A stretch of 64,000 nt of DNA from Acidobacteriota bacterium. GTDB lineage: Bacteria > Acidobacteriota > Terriglobia > Terriglobales > Acidobacteriaceae. The notes beneath the pieces are model-generated. The model did no database searches and was not told the DNA's origin. It saw only the letters and a program-made list of their open reading frames with translations. The stretch spans positions 216,979 through 280,978 of the forward strand of contig JAFDVQ010000014.1 in NCBI GenBank assembly GCA_018268915.1, in the 5' to 3' direction. A program made the position numbers and the translations under genes. Shown one piece after another: positions 1 through 8,204 of this stretch. How positions within the stretch are numbered: the stretch's first letter is position 1; each line of letters starts with the position of its first letter.

Positions 1-21
1 CCGGTGCGCCGTTCTTGCTTC

Positions 22-777
22 TCATGCTTTCGTTCCCTTGGACCCTCGTTCCTTCGTCCCCTGTGCTTCCGGCATCTTGTCGAACTTCCATCCCCCTACG
101 ATCGACGAGATGGTGCCACGTCCCTCGATGTAGTCGTGATAGAAGGCGAGGTATACGTGCACAACGATAAACACCACAAAGAACCACAGGAAGAGATGGT
201 GCCAGTAACGGACACTCATCTCTCCGCCCATCAGTGGAACTATCCACGTAAACATCCGCGGAATCCACGAATTGCTCATCGATGAGTAGAGAGCGAAGCC
301 GGTGATCGATTGCGCGCAGAACGCAAGGAACGTGAAGAAGTAGATGAACGCCGCCAGCGCATTGTGCCCGGTCGAAATTGCACCGTGCAGCTTAGTCTGG
401 AAGACGTCGGTCTTCAAGACGTCCATGATCTCTTCCCGCTGCGACTTCGTGATCGGGAAGAAATTGTTCCATTTCGCATACCGGTTGCCCACAAATCCCC
501 AATAAAGCCGAGCCAGGAAGTTGAAGACATAGATGTAGGCGCAGAGGAAGTGCAGGAAGCGCACCCAGCCAAACCAGTATTGCTGATACGCTTCGCTGGC
601 ATAGAAAGCGCGGATCGGCGTACCGATGAGATACCCCGTGACGCATAAGACCACGAGAACGATCGCGTTGATCCAGTGGTACGCGCGCACCGGCATCTCC
701 CATACATACACTCGCCTGTAATCCGCCGGATGCCCGTTGCCGAATTTCGATTTGCCCACGATTTCAGTCGTACTCAT
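22..777 (-). CDS. hyaC: [NiFe]-hydrogenase membrane cytochrome b subunit
   Basis: This is the di-haem b-type cytochrome that anchors the uptake hydrogenase in the membrane and passes electrons to the quinone pool. About 251 residues show four membrane segments with likely haem histidines (RAYHWINA in segment 1, LHFLCAY in 2, STGHNAL in 3, YWHHLFLWFF and VVHVYLAF in 4), as in the HyaC family. I start it at the ATG at 777, 4 bases after the large-subunit stop, because the open frame upstream of it is only the reverse of the large-subunit gene. The order small-large-cytochrome is that of group 1 uptake hydrogenases. The last dozen residues (GTKERGSKGTKA) come from a low-complexity DNA stretch related to the repeat at the right window edge, so the natural C-terminus may have been extended by repeat DNA. 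Confidence 0.9.
   Translation of the reverse strand: MSTTEIVGKSKFGNGHPADYRRVYVWEMPVRAYHWINAIVLVVLCVTGYLIGTPIRAFYASEAYQQYWFGWVRFLHFLCAYIYVFNFLARLYWGFVGNRYAKWNNFFPITKSQREEIMDVLKTDVFQTKLHGAISTGHNALAAFIYFFTFLAFCAQSITGFALYSSMSNSWIPRMFTWIVPLMGGEMSVRYWHHLFLWFFVVFIVVHVYLAFYHDYIEGRGTISSIVGGWKFDKMPEAQGTKERGSKGTKA
28..60. repeat. Degenerate CGTTCCCT-type repeat inside the hydrogenase cytochrome gene end
   Basis: Three imperfect copies of the same 8-base word encode the Lys/Gly/Thr-rich tail of the cytochrome b subunit on the minus strand. Confidence 0.55.
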
Positions 778-781
778 GGCG

Positions 782-2494
782 TCACTCAAAGGAAACCTGG
801 TTGAGGTGCCGTCCCTGCGGGTCGTACAAATGCACGGCGCAGGCAAGACACGGATCGAACGAATGGACTGTGCGGATGATCTCGACCGGCTCTTCGATCT
901 TGGCAACCGGTGTTCCGATCAACGATGCCTCAAACGACGAATGCTGCTTCTTTGCATCGCGCGGAGAACCGTTCCATGTCGTGGGGACGACGAGCTGATA
1001 GTTCGCAATCTTGCCGTCCTTGATCTTGATCCAGTGGGCGAGAGCTCCGCGTGGAGCCTCGACGAGTCCAACACCTTCCGCTTCGGCCGGCCATGTTTTC
1101 GGTTCCCAGCGCTCGTTGTTGAAGGTGGACGTCTCGCGAGTCTTTACGCGCTCCATTAGCTCTTTGTAGAACTCCTTCAGGTATCCGACTTCCAAAGCGG
1201 CTGAAAGTCCACGAGCGGCAGTCCGTCCCAGAGTCGAAAACAGAGCATCGACAGGCACATTCAGCTTCGCCAGAGTCGCACCGACCAGCTGCTTCACGTC
1301 TTCATGGCCGGATGCATAGGCAACAAGCAGGCGAGCCAGCGGACCCACCTCCATCGGGTTATCCTTCCACCGCGGAGTTTTGAGGAACGAATACTTCTCA
1401 TAGCCCGCCAAAGTCTCGAACGGAGGTTGCGGACCCGCGTACTTGATTTGTGTCTCGCCTTCCCACGGATGCAGGCTGACGCCATCGCCGCCCTCGTACG
1501 TGTACCACGAAGATGCGATGTACTCCTTGATCTCCTGCGAATCCTTCGGGTTCACGGGATAGACGTGGCTCAGGTCGCGGTCGAGTATGGCACCCCGCGG
1601 ATATTTGAATGCCTCTGGCTTGTTGTATCCCTGAGTGGGATATTCGCCGTAGCTCAGATAGTTCTTCAGTCCGCCGCCCCACTTCGCCCAATCCTTGTAG
1701 AAGGAAGCCACAGCGAGCAGGTCGGGCACGTAGACCTGGTTCACAAATTCATCCGCCTGTGACACTAGCCGGGCTACGAGGTTGAGCCGCTCCGTGTTGA
1801 TCGCAGCGACCTCATCGAGATTGATTGAGCAGGGAACCCCGCCGACAAGGTAGTTGGGGTGCGGATTCTTGCCACCGAACACCGCATGGATCTTGACGAC
1901 TTCTTTCTGCCATTCGAGCGCGTCTAGGTAGTGAGCGACAGCGATCAGGTTCACCTCGGGCGGCAGCTTGTACGCCGGGTGGCCCCAATAGCCGTTCGCA
2001 AAGATGCCGAGACCGGTCTCAGCAAACTGCTTTACCTTCCTCTGCACCTCAGTGAAGTGGGCCGTGGTGTTCTTGTCGTAGCTCGAGAACGACTGCGCAA
2101 GTTCCGCCGCCTTCTTCGGATCCGCTTTGAGCACCGTAACGATGTCCACCCAATCCAGAGCGTGAAGGTGGTAGAAGTGCACCACATGGTCGTGCACGTG
2201 CTGTGCCGCGGTCATGATATTGCGAATGAGTTCGGCTGTTGGCGGAAGAGAAATGCCGAGTGCATCTTCCACAGCGCGGCAGCTCGCCATCGCGTGAACG
2301 GTTGTGCAAACACCACACACGCGCTCCGTGATAGCCCACGCGTCGCGCGGATCGCGACCGATCAGAATCTTCTCGAGTCCGCGAACCATCGTGCCGGAGC
2401 TGAACGCGTCTGTGATGACGCCGTTCTCCACCACTGCCTCAACACGCAGGTGGCCTTCGATTCGAGTTACAGGATCTACAACAATGCGTGTCAT
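782..2494 (-). CDS. hyaB: [NiFe]-hydrogenase large subunit
   Basis: This is the catalytic subunit that oxidises H2 at a Ni-Fe(CN)2CO centre. At 570 residues it has the normal length. The N-terminal ligand motif is RVCGVCTTVH (Cys60, Cys63) and the C-terminal one is DPCLACAVH (Cys549, Cys552). A 15-residue tail follows the final His and is expected to be removed by a maturation endopeptidase (HyaD-like, not in the window). The gene sits 6 bases after the small-subunit gene and 4 before the cytochrome b gene, so the three are one operon. Its similarity to group 1d membrane-bound uptake enzymes agrees with the small-subunit signature. Maturation hyp genes are not seen and may lie beyond the left edge. 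Confidence 0.95.
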   Translation of the reverse strand: MTRIVVDPVTRIEGHLRVEAVVENGVITDAFSSGTMVRGLEKILIGRDPRDAWAITERVCGVCTTVHAMASCRAVEDALGISLPPTAELIRNIMTAAQHVHDHVVHFYHLHALDWVDIVTVLKADPKKAAELAQSFSSYDKNTTAHFTEVQRKVKQFAETGLGIFANGYWGHPAYKLPPEVNLIAVAHYLDALEWQKEVVKIHAVFGGKNPHPNYLVGGVPCSINLDEVAAINTERLNLVARLVSQADEFVNQVYVPDLLAVASFYKDWAKWGGGLKNYLSYGEYPTQGYNKPEAFKYPRGAILDRDLSHVYPVNPKDSQEIKEYIASSWYTYEGGDGVSLHPWEGETQIKYAGPQPPFETLAGYEKYSFLKTPRWKDNPMEVGPLARLLVAYASGHEDVKQLVGATLAKLNVPVDALFSTLGRTAARGLSAALEVGYLKEFYKELMERVKTRETSTFNNERWEPKTWPAEAEGVGLVEAPRGALAHWIKIKDGKIANYQLVVPTTWNGSPRDAKKQHSSFEASLIGTPVAKIEEPVEIIRTVHSFDPCLACAVHLYDPQGRHLNQVSFE

Positions 2495-2500
2495 GGCGAG

Positions 2501-3589
2501 CTATTGCTCCTTCTTTTCTTCCGCGTGAACTTCCGCGATTACTTTGTGTTTCCGCACATTGGTGACCACTGCATGTGCCGCGACGCCGGCCAGCGTCGTC
2601 GCCGCGACAATGGTGCCGACCGTGTCCGCGGTGCTCTCGATGCCGAAGCCGGGGAAGGTCGCCAGATGCGCATAGATCGGACCCTGATCCCAGAAGCCCT
2701 CTTCACTGCAACCGATGCATCCATGACCGGAACGTATCGGCGAGCTCGTGCCTTCGTTCCAGCCAACAACGGAACAGGCGTTGTAGGTGACCGGCCCCTT
2801 GCAGCCCATCTTGTAAAGACAAAATCCCTTGCGGGCGTTTTCGTCATCCCACGATTCGACGAAGAGCCCGGCATCGTAGTTCGGACGGCGATAGCAGGTG
2901 TCGTGCACACGCCTGCCGTAGAATTCCTTGGGTCGTCCAAGATTATCAAGCGCGGGAATCTGCCCAAGCACCAGAACATGCGTCACGACTGCCATCATCA
3001 CGTCGGCAATCGGAGGGCACCCGGGCACGTTGATCACCGGCTTGTTTACCAGTTTGTGGATCGGAGTAGCCTGCGTCGGGTTTGGTTTCGCTGCCTGTAC
3101 GCAGCCGTTCGAGGCGCAACTGCCCCATGCCACGATAGCTGCCGCATCCTTCGATACCTCCTGCAAAATCGACTCGGCGGTCTTGCCACCGATCATGCAG
3201 TAGACACCGCCGTCCTTCGTTGGAACGGCGCCTTCAACCAGCACGATGTATTTGCCTTTGTTGTTCTTGATGGTGTCCTGCAGGCTCTTTTCAGCCTGGA
3301 AACCGGAAGCCGCCATCAGGGTCTCGCTATAGTTCAGGGAGAGCACATCAAGTAGGGCGTCGGCCACAATCGGATGCGATGCGCGAATAAAAGACTCGCT
3401 GCAGCACGTGCACTCCTGAAAATGCATCCACAGGACCGCTGGCTTTTCCTTCTTTTCAAAAGCTGACACCACTTGGGCGACACCGCTCTTCGCAAAACCG
3501 GCAGCCGCTGCGGCTGCCGTGCAGAACTGCAGGAATTGTCTGCGGCTGTACCCCTTCTTCTCCATCGATTCCCAGATCGACTGCCCCAT
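2501..3589 (-). CDS. hyaA: [NiFe]-hydrogenase small subunit, O2-tolerant type, Tat-exported
   Basis: This is the Fe-S electron-transfer subunit (about 362 residues). The start at 3589 is supported by a GAGGTGG ribosome site just upstream and places a Tat signal (YSRRQFLQFC, then an Ala-rich core) at residues 14-32. The proximal-cluster region reads ECTCCSES (Cys60, 62, 63) and GSCASNGC (Cys158, Cys163). These include both supernumerary cysteines (E. coli Hyd-1 Cys19 and Cys120 equivalents) that make the [4Fe-3S] cluster of oxygen-tolerant group 1d enzymes. Medial/distal cluster motifs (HDTCYRRP, CLYKMGCKGP, GCIGCSE) are present. A C-terminal hydrophobic helix near residues 320-345 is the membrane anchor. 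It is first in the operon; the long upstream region carries two CRP/FNR-like palindromes. Confidence 0.95.
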   Translation of the reverse strand: MGQSIWESMEKKGYSRRQFLQFCTAAAAAAGFAKSGVAQVVSAFEKKEKPAVLWMHFQECTCCSESFIRASHPIVADALLDVLSLNYSETLMAASGFQAEKSLQDTIKNNKGKYIVLVEGAVPTKDGGVYCMIGGKTAESILQEVSKDAAAIVAWGSCASNGCVQAAKPNPTQATPIHKLVNKPVINVPGCPPIADVMMAVVTHVLVLGQIPALDNLGRPKEFYGRRVHDTCYRRPNYDAGLFVESWDDENARKGFCLYKMGCKGPVTYNACSVVGWNEGTSSPIRSGHGCIGCSEEGFWDQGPIYAHLATFPGFGIESTADTVGTIVAATTLAGVAAHAVVTNVRKHKVIAEVHAEEKKEQ

Positions 3590-3729
3590 GCCCACCTCAC
3601 GTGCGGCGCATTGCGCGCCATGCAGGCACCGGAGATCGCTTAAGGCCGCTGAAAATCGGCCCATATCACAGTGCGAACCCCGATGAATGATGGGACGGTA
3701 CTTAGCTTCAATCACGATCGGCTGTGCGC

Positions 3730-3795
3730 GTGATCACAAGTGTTCTAAATCACGTAGATGGCGCATGAGCCACTACCCAAGGTGAGCTAGATCAC
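3730..3795. promoter_or_regulatory. Two CRP/FNR-like palindromes upstream of the hydrogenase operon
   Basis: GTGAGCTAGATCAC at 3782-3795 is a perfect GTGA-N6-TCAC half-site pair. GTGTTCTAAATCAC at 3740-3753 matches with one change. Their centres are 42 bp apart, about four helical turns, and an extra GTGATCAC lies at 3730-3737. The sites are about 140-205 bases before the hyaA start. CRP/FNR-superfamily proteins bind this kind of palindrome. That such a regulator controls the operon is inferred. Confidence 0.5.
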
Positions 3796-3838
3796 GCAGT
3801 GCGAGGCAACGTCTAGGGATGTGCAAGGCGAGTTGAAA

Positions 3839-4606
3839 CTAAAAGAGAGATATCCCTGTCAACTCCCCCAGTGCTGCGATCAGATGATCTTGAAATTCCG
3901 GATCCGTCGCTTCCCGGGCGGGAGCCTGCTGTTTACGGTGATACCAGTACTTTCCGCTGACCATTGCAGGAGCGTCCTTGCTGACCGCAAGCCACGTCTG
4001 GGTGAGGTGACCCATTTCGAGATTGTCGGACGCACCGGCACCGCCCATCTTGGTTGGCACCCATCCCGGATCCACCGCGTTGCTCAGAACATCGGGCCAT
4101 CGCCGAGCGATTGCGAACGCGAGCGTAGTGACGAAGAGCTTGCTGTCGCAGTACGCCTGCGTTTGATCCCAGCGCCGCTCTACCCAATCGATGTCTGCAA
4201 GTGACGGGCTTCCCTGGCGGTGCATTCCGCTGCTGAGGTAGATCAGGCGTTGAGGGCGTTCGATCAAGGTCGAAAGAATATACGGGGCTAGAGTGTTCAC
4301 CGCGAGAGTCTGTGCGTGACCCTCCGGCGTCGGTCTCCTGTCTGCTACGCGATAAACGCCTGCATTATGGATTACGGCATCCATCCGCCCGATCGCGTTT
4401 ACCTGTTGCGCAACTTCCTGAGTTTCCGCAGAACTGCTCAGGTCTCCGATGACGAGACCAGCCGCTCGCTCAGCCAGATCGTTAAGCGAATTGGCGCGTT
4501 CTCGCGAGCGGGCATGCAGAACGATCTCGTGGCCCTCGGAGATCAGTGTCTTCGCTGCTGCGTGACCCAGACCATCGGTGCTGCCGGTGATGAATACACG
4601 AGCCAT
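3839..4606 (-). CDS. Short-chain dehydrogenase/reductase
   Basis: This is a classical SDR-fold NAD(P)-dependent oxidoreductase of 255 residues. Visible motifs in order: nucleotide-binding TGSTDGLG (residues 7-14), the NAG motif (HNAG near 80), catalytic Ser (YLSSGMH near 123), and the active-site Tyr-Lys pair YCDSK near 152. DPGWVPTKMGG after the active site is the usual cofactor/substrate loop. The substrate cannot be told from sequence. It reads in the same direction as the hydrogenase genes but is separated from them by about 250 bases holding the operator-like sites, so it is probably its own unit. Confidence 0.88.
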   Translation of the reverse strand: MARVFITGSTDGLGHAAAKTLISEGHEIVLHARSRERANSLNDLAERAAGLVIGDLSSSAETQEVAQQVNAIGRMDAVIHNAGVYRVADRRPTPEGHAQTLAVNTLAPYILSTLIERPQRLIYLSSGMHRQGSPSLADIDWVERRWDQTQAYCDSKLFVTTLAFAIARRWPDVLSNAVDPGWVPTKMGGAGASDNLEMGHLTQTWLAVSKDAPAMVSGKYWYHRKQQAPAREATDPEFQDHLIAALGELTGISLF

Positions 4607-4899
4607 GATCCTTCGATTCTACGAGAGCTTGCCAGGTGAGGGAGGCAGCCCTGATCTGGGTCCACGGTAGCTTGGAACGCTTGGGCAGCCTGGGCGATAG
4701 GCGCTGTAGGTGGGTGCTTTCGCTTTACCAAAGTACCAAAGTCTCAAGTTCCGAAGGTTGCATCTATGCCGTCCGTTACCTAGGTGGGAGTGTTTTCGAT
4801 TGAAGACCAAAAATACGCGTGATATTTCCTACTTAGTACATCCATAAGACGCGCAGTGCCGGTGTGTTCCCCATCAAGTTGAGCCGAAGAGGAGTGGGT

Positions 4900-5529
4900 A
4901 TGAACCAGAGGATCTCTCCCGTTTCTGTCGTACCTTACCCGATTGACCGAGCCCCGAGAGTGAAGAAGATGATTGATGATGATAGCGCTGAGTGGGACGC
5001 GAAGTGGCTCCGTCCGAACGTGACCAGAATTCCCGAAAGGCCTGTTGAGGTGTTTCAGAAAAGGGCTGCTGCTCCGCCAATTCCCGTGCGCGCGGAAGAG
5101 CCTGAGGACGCTCCGAAGCCCCCGAGACTACTCACCTTCTTGCGCTGGCTGTTCCCCGAGGTCAATCAGCGCCGCGCAAAGCGCTACTCCACGTCAAATC
5201 TGGTGGCCTATTACTGGACGGGAGGCGCTCCCTTCTCCTTCCAGGTTGGCGACATCAGCGCGACCGGTGTCTTCCTGTTGACGAAGGAACGCTGGGCCCC
5301 GGGGACGCTGATCCAGATGACCCTGCAGCCGCAGAGTGGCAAGGTATCCAACGACAACTCGATCTGCGTGCTGTCAGAGGTGGTGCGCTGGGGCGAGAAC
5401 GGCTCCGGATTCAACTTCATTCTCAAGGACTACGAGAATGTCCTGAACTATGGGCTGCAACCGAATGAGGCAATCGACCGGAAGACCATGGAGCGGTTCC
5501 TGCAGAAGGTTGGGGTCCCGCACTGCTGA
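4900..5529 (+). CDS. PilZ-domain protein
   Basis: This protein of 209 residues has a PilZ fold in its second half. An RRxxR-like segment (QRRAKRYSTSNLVAYY) is followed by the DISATGVFL turn, matching the RxxxR...D/NxSxxG pattern of c-di-GMP-binding PilZ domains. The N-terminal 75 residues are low in recognisable features. The start at 4900 was chosen for the AGAGGAG ribosome site six bases before it; an in-frame start at 4864 lacks one. The likely role is a c-di-GMP responsive effector or adaptor; the target is unknown. A strong intrinsic terminator follows. Confidence 0.75.
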   Translation: MNQRISPVSVVPYPIDRAPRVKKMIDDDSAEWDAKWLRPNVTRIPERPVEVFQKRAAAPPIPVRAEEPEDAPKPPRLLTFLRWLFPEVNQRRAKRYSTSNLVAYYWTGGAPFSFQVGDISATGVFLLTKERWAPGTLIQMTLQPQSGKVSNDNSICVLSEVVRWGENGSGFNFILKDYENVLNYGLQPNEAIDRKTMERFLQKVGVPHC

Positions 5530-5550
5530 TTTGTCGAGCGAGTGCTCAAA

Positions 5551-5584
5551 GAGAAAAGAGCGCCGAGATCGGCGCTCTTTTCTC
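5551..5584. terminator. Intrinsic terminator between the PilZ gene and tRNA-Arg
   Basis: A perfect 16-bp inverted repeat (GAGAAAAGAGCGCCGA and its complement) with a two-base spacer. The A-rich/T-rich outer part lets it work in both directions, serving the plus-strand PilZ gene and limiting minus-strand read-through. Confidence 0.85.
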
Positions 5585-5601
5585 TTGAAATCTTTATTCG
5601 A

Positions 5602-5678
5602 TGGCGCGCCCTGAGAGATTCGAACTCCCGACCTTCTGATTCGTAGTCAGACGCTCTATCCAGCTGAGCTAAGGGCGC
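5602..5678 (-). tRNA. tRNA-Arg(ACG)
   Basis: Full cloverleaf with acceptor GCGCCCT/AGGGCGC, anticodon loop CTACGAA, T-loop TTCGAAT, discriminator G and encoded CCA. This canonical gene is separate from the later array, which holds its own, diverged tRNA-Arg(ACG). Confidence 0.97.
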
Positions 5679-5748
5679 AAACCTGCAAGGTTTCAGAATG
5701 AAACCTCATTCAGATTAACAGGGAATCGGACGGGGTGCAATCGCCGCT

Positions 5749-6012
5749 TCAGGCCGCGGGCGCCGGCTCAGGCGGAGGCACCGGGAGCGCAAGCGGAACC
5801 TCTTCAACAAGCTGCAACCCGGCCCTGCGAACCAACTGCGCGACCACTGAGGAGTTGAGCCGGGTGGCATCGTACTCGACCGTAACGGTGCACGCATTGC
5901 GATCGAAGGTCAACCGTCGAACCCCGTATACCTCGCGCGTATTGGCCAGAGCGAGGCTGACAGCCTCGGTTGGGGGAGTGGCATATCGAAAAACAACGTC
6001 GACGGTGGTCAT
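5749..6012 (-). CDS. Small HMA-like-fold hypothetical protein without metal cysteines
   Basis: A protein of about 87 residues. The beta-alpha-beta pattern (TTVDVVFRYATPPTEAVSL...VYGVRRLTFD...ACTVTVEYDATRL) looks like a heavy-metal-associated/ferredoxin-like domain, but there is no CxxC, so metal binding is not expected. It ends in a Pro/Ala tail (PLALPVPPPEPAPAA). The ATG at 6012 is preferred over a GTG two codons upstream. No function can be assigned. Confidence 0.5.
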   Translation of the reverse strand: MTTVDVVFRYATPPTEAVSLALANTREVYGVRRLTFDRNACTVTVEYDATRLNSSVVAQLVRRAGLQLVEEVPLALPVPPPEPAPAA

Positions 6013-6064
6013 ACGCACAGGATAGCAGTTCGAATCTTGCGAGCCCGGTTGTCGCGGTCACACA

Positions 6065-6514
6065 TCAGTAATCGCTTCGTTTCATCGCCAGGCCTAAGCT
6101 GCTTTCACTGTCATTGCCCAGTGCACCCTGGTCAGGACCGGTAATCGTGAGATGAAAGTCCATGAGCGGGTCGTGAAGTGTGCTTGGTGGGTGAGCGAGT
6201 CGATGGCTGAGTTGGAAATGCAAGGTTTTTCCCACTGCATGCACATTGAGCAGCGGTCCGGGCAAGCCCGGCGTTGATGTGTAAGGTGAGCTCGTATCCG
6301 GGCGTTTGTGCAGATAGAAGACGATGGCGCCATGAAGACTGCCGCCTTCATTATCGATAACCAGATCTGCGCCAGGCAGATTGTCAAACTGCCCCCGCCA
6401 GACACCAACAAACTTCAATGTGTTCTGGACTGTAGATGAACCATTCTCTTGCGCATATAGAGCGACAGGCGCGAGTGCAACTAGCATGGTGAGAATATAT
6501 CGACGGATTCGCAT
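6065..6514 (-). CDS. Secreted hypothetical protein
   Basis: 149 residues starting with a signal peptide (MRIRRYILTMLVALAPVALYAQ). The rest has a pattern GVWRGQFDNLPGADLVI...GSLHGAIVFY followed by HFQLSH and DFHLTITGPDQG. This resembles small exported beta-rich proteins common in Acidobacteria with a lipocalin-like W-x-G start. The gene ends just after the upstream small gene's start region, and no partner suggests a role. Function unknown. Confidence 0.65.
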   Translation of the reverse strand: MRIRRYILTMLVALAPVALYAQENGSSTVQNTLKFVGVWRGQFDNLPGADLVIDNEGGSLHGAIVFYLHKRPDTSSPYTSTPGLPGPLLNVHAVGKTLHFQLSHRLAHPPSTLHDPLMDFHLTITGPDQGALGNDSESSLGLAMKRSDY

Positions 6515-6641
6515 TGAATCTCCTTCGTTCTGAGCGCAGGCAGAGCCGGAGCACGAACGTGTGCCAGTGAATTGGGTGGATCGGTCTTTCCCCGGCAGAC
6601 CGCAAATTGCGGGAAGGACTTATTGGGAACTCGAACTGGAT

Positions 6642-7508
6642 CTAGGTTTGCTTGGCGACAGCGATGGTAGCTAGCGAACCGCCAAGGCCCATCGTCTCCA
6701 CGGCAGAGGATGGGACGATCACCATCGAGCCGCGTTCCTTGATAGCCTCATAGAGCATATTCATCGCGCGCAGGTGCAGGGCTGTCGGGTTCTGCTCGTA
6801 AGCTTGTGCAGCTTTGACAAATTTGTCTGAGATCTCCGTCTCAGCCTGTCCAAGAATGATGCGCGCCTGCCGTTCGCGCTCGGCTTGTGCCTGGCGCGAC
6901 ATGGCGTCCTGAAGCGCTTGTGGAATGCGGACATCGCGAACCTCCACTGACTGCACCGTGATGCCCCATGGATTGGTCTTCTCGTCGAGAATACGCTGGA
7001 GCTCGCGGCCTAACGCTTCGCGATCGGTGATCATCTGTGCGAGTTCGTGGCGGCCGATGGATTCGCGAAGGGCCGTCTGCGCGCTCATCGTGATGGCATC
7101 CATGTAACTTTCGACCTCGAGAATGGCTTTCTCTGCATTCCACACGAGCCAGAAGATGATGGCGTCAACATCGACAGGAACGGTGTCGCGCGACAGAGTC
7201 GATTCAGCGGTGACGCTGGTGACGCGCACTCGCTGATCGACAAAGGGGCTGAGCGTCTCGAGCACGGGGACAATGAAGAAAATTCCGGGCCCACGGAGAC
7301 CGACATAGTGGCCGAGCCGCAGCAGCGCAACCTTCTCCCACTGGCGAACCACTCTGATGGAGTAGAGAAGATACAGTCCGATGAGGCCGAAGAGGATAAT
7401 AGGCCACTGTCGCTGAGTTAGCGAAGCGATCCAGACCCCAATGGCGATCGAGATGATGAGGGCTGCGACGGCGACTCCGTTGAACTGGATGTTTCCTCTA
7501 CGATTCAT
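6642..7508 (-). CDS. Slipin/stomatin-like SPFH (band 7) protein
   Basis: 288 residues: two hydrophobic segments (about 11-50), then a band-7 domain (GPGIFFIVPVLETLSPFVDQRV...TVPVDVDAIIFW) and a helical region (QAQAERERQARIILGQAE) typical of prokaryotic slipins. These proteins form membrane microdomain oligomers. Its start overlaps the stop of the upstream GntR regulator by four bases, so it is translationally coupled to that regulator and under its operator. The usual NfeD partner protease is absent here. Confidence 0.88.
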   Translation of the reverse strand: MNRRGNIQFNGVAVAALIISIAIGVWIASLTQRQWPIILFGLIGLYLLYSIRVVRQWEKVALLRLGHYVGLRGPGIFFIVPVLETLSPFVDQRVRVTSVTAESTLSRDTVPVDVDAIIFWLVWNAEKAILEVESYMDAITMSAQTALRESIGRHELAQMITDREALGRELQRILDEKTNPWGITVQSVEVRDVRIPQALQDAMSRQAQAERERQARIILGQAETEISDKFVKAAQAYEQNPTALHLRAMNMLYEAIKERGSMVIVPSSAVETMGLGGSLATIAVAKQT

Positions 7509-7909
7509 TGTTTTCTCCCTTCGGATGCAGAGCGCAGCTGATCGATGAGTTCACGAATGGTGAAACCTGCGGCCCCCGCCCGGGCAATGCTGTCAGATGC
7601 AATCTGCTCAAGCTGACGCTGGCGTTCGTCGGCGGGGCGATGAAGCTTTTGATCGCTGATGAAGGTGCCGGTGCCCTGATGCGTTTCGAGCAATCCGTCG
7701 TACTCAAGTTCGCGATAGGCGCGGACGACGGTGTTGGGATTGATCTCAAGATCTACGGCAAGCTGACGAACGGTGGGCAGCTGGTCGCCCGCGTTGAGGT
7801 TGCAGCCCGCCACTGCTCCGCGTACCTGGTCGACGATCTGGCGATATACCGGCACGCCGCTGTGCATGTCGAGGTGGAAGCGGAACGTGGACTTCAGTCG
7901 GCTGGCCAT
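7505..7909 (-). CDS. GntR-family (YtrA-type) transcriptional regulator
   Basis: 134 residues: an N-terminal winged helix-turn-helix of GntR type (PVYRQIVDQVRGAVAG...LPTVRQLAVDLEINPNTVVRAYRELEYDGLLETHQGTGTF) and only a short C-terminal helix, the architecture of the YtrA subfamily. YtrA members usually repress their own small operon of membrane or ABC genes. Here the operon is regulator plus slipin. A near-perfect operator directly touches the start codon, leaving no room for a ribosome binding site; leaderless translation is likely. Confidence 0.88.
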   Translation of the reverse strand: MASRLKSTFRFHLDMHSGVPVYRQIVDQVRGAVAGCNLNAGDQLPTVRQLAVDLEINPNTVVRAYRELEYDGLLETHQGTGTFISDQKLHRPADERQRQLEQIASDSIARAGAAGFTIRELIDQLRSASEGRKQ

Positions 7910-7931
7910 GTGTACTATATAGCTAGTACAC
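7910..7931 (-). promoter_or_regulatory. YtrA-type operator overlapping the 5' end of the regulator mRNA
   Basis: Perfect 8-base arms GTGTACTA and TAGTACAC around a six-base centre, immediately before the ATG at 7909. On the minus strand a TTGACG box lies upstream and, 17 bases further, TACTAG falls inside the operator. Transcription would therefore begin within about ten bases of the ATG, and bound regulator would cover the promoter: simple autorepression. Confidence 0.75.
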
Positions 7932-8106
7932 TAATTCAAGCACACCGTCAAGTCATTTCAGCGACAGATACCGACCTGTTCAGGGATGGAACCTGTTCAT
8001 CACAATTTCCCGGCAAATCTTGCGTACATGAAATCATCTGTAAGTCGTTAAATTCGCGTCGATCCTAGCTGCTTCGAAAGTTTCTTCAAAAAAGTTTCTT
8101 AAGAGA

Positions 8107-8134
8107 TGTCGATTCTGCCTTGGGTCATTCGAAG
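8107..8134 (+). promoter_or_regulatory. Candidate ECF42-type promoter for the DGPF/sigma cassette
   Basis: TGTCGA at 8107-8112, then 17 bases, then CGAAG at 8130-8134. From what I recall of ECF42 sigma factors, their targets carry a TGTCGA -35 box and a CGA/CGT-type -10 box, and the targets are DGPF genes. This is the only such pair I noticed ahead of the cassette; the first DGPF start lies about 70 bases downstream. It would make the cassette self-activating. Confidence 0.5.
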
Positions 8135-8204
8135 TATGTATGAAGGCGGGCAGAGTCAACCCGATCTGCGGCGCCGAAATCTGAACTCCACGGAGGTTTT
8201 AATC

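Noticed and set aside
8068..8105. Terminator before the DGPF cassette (repeated AAGTTTCTT)
   Set aside because: It is a direct repeat, not an inverted one; no stable stem.
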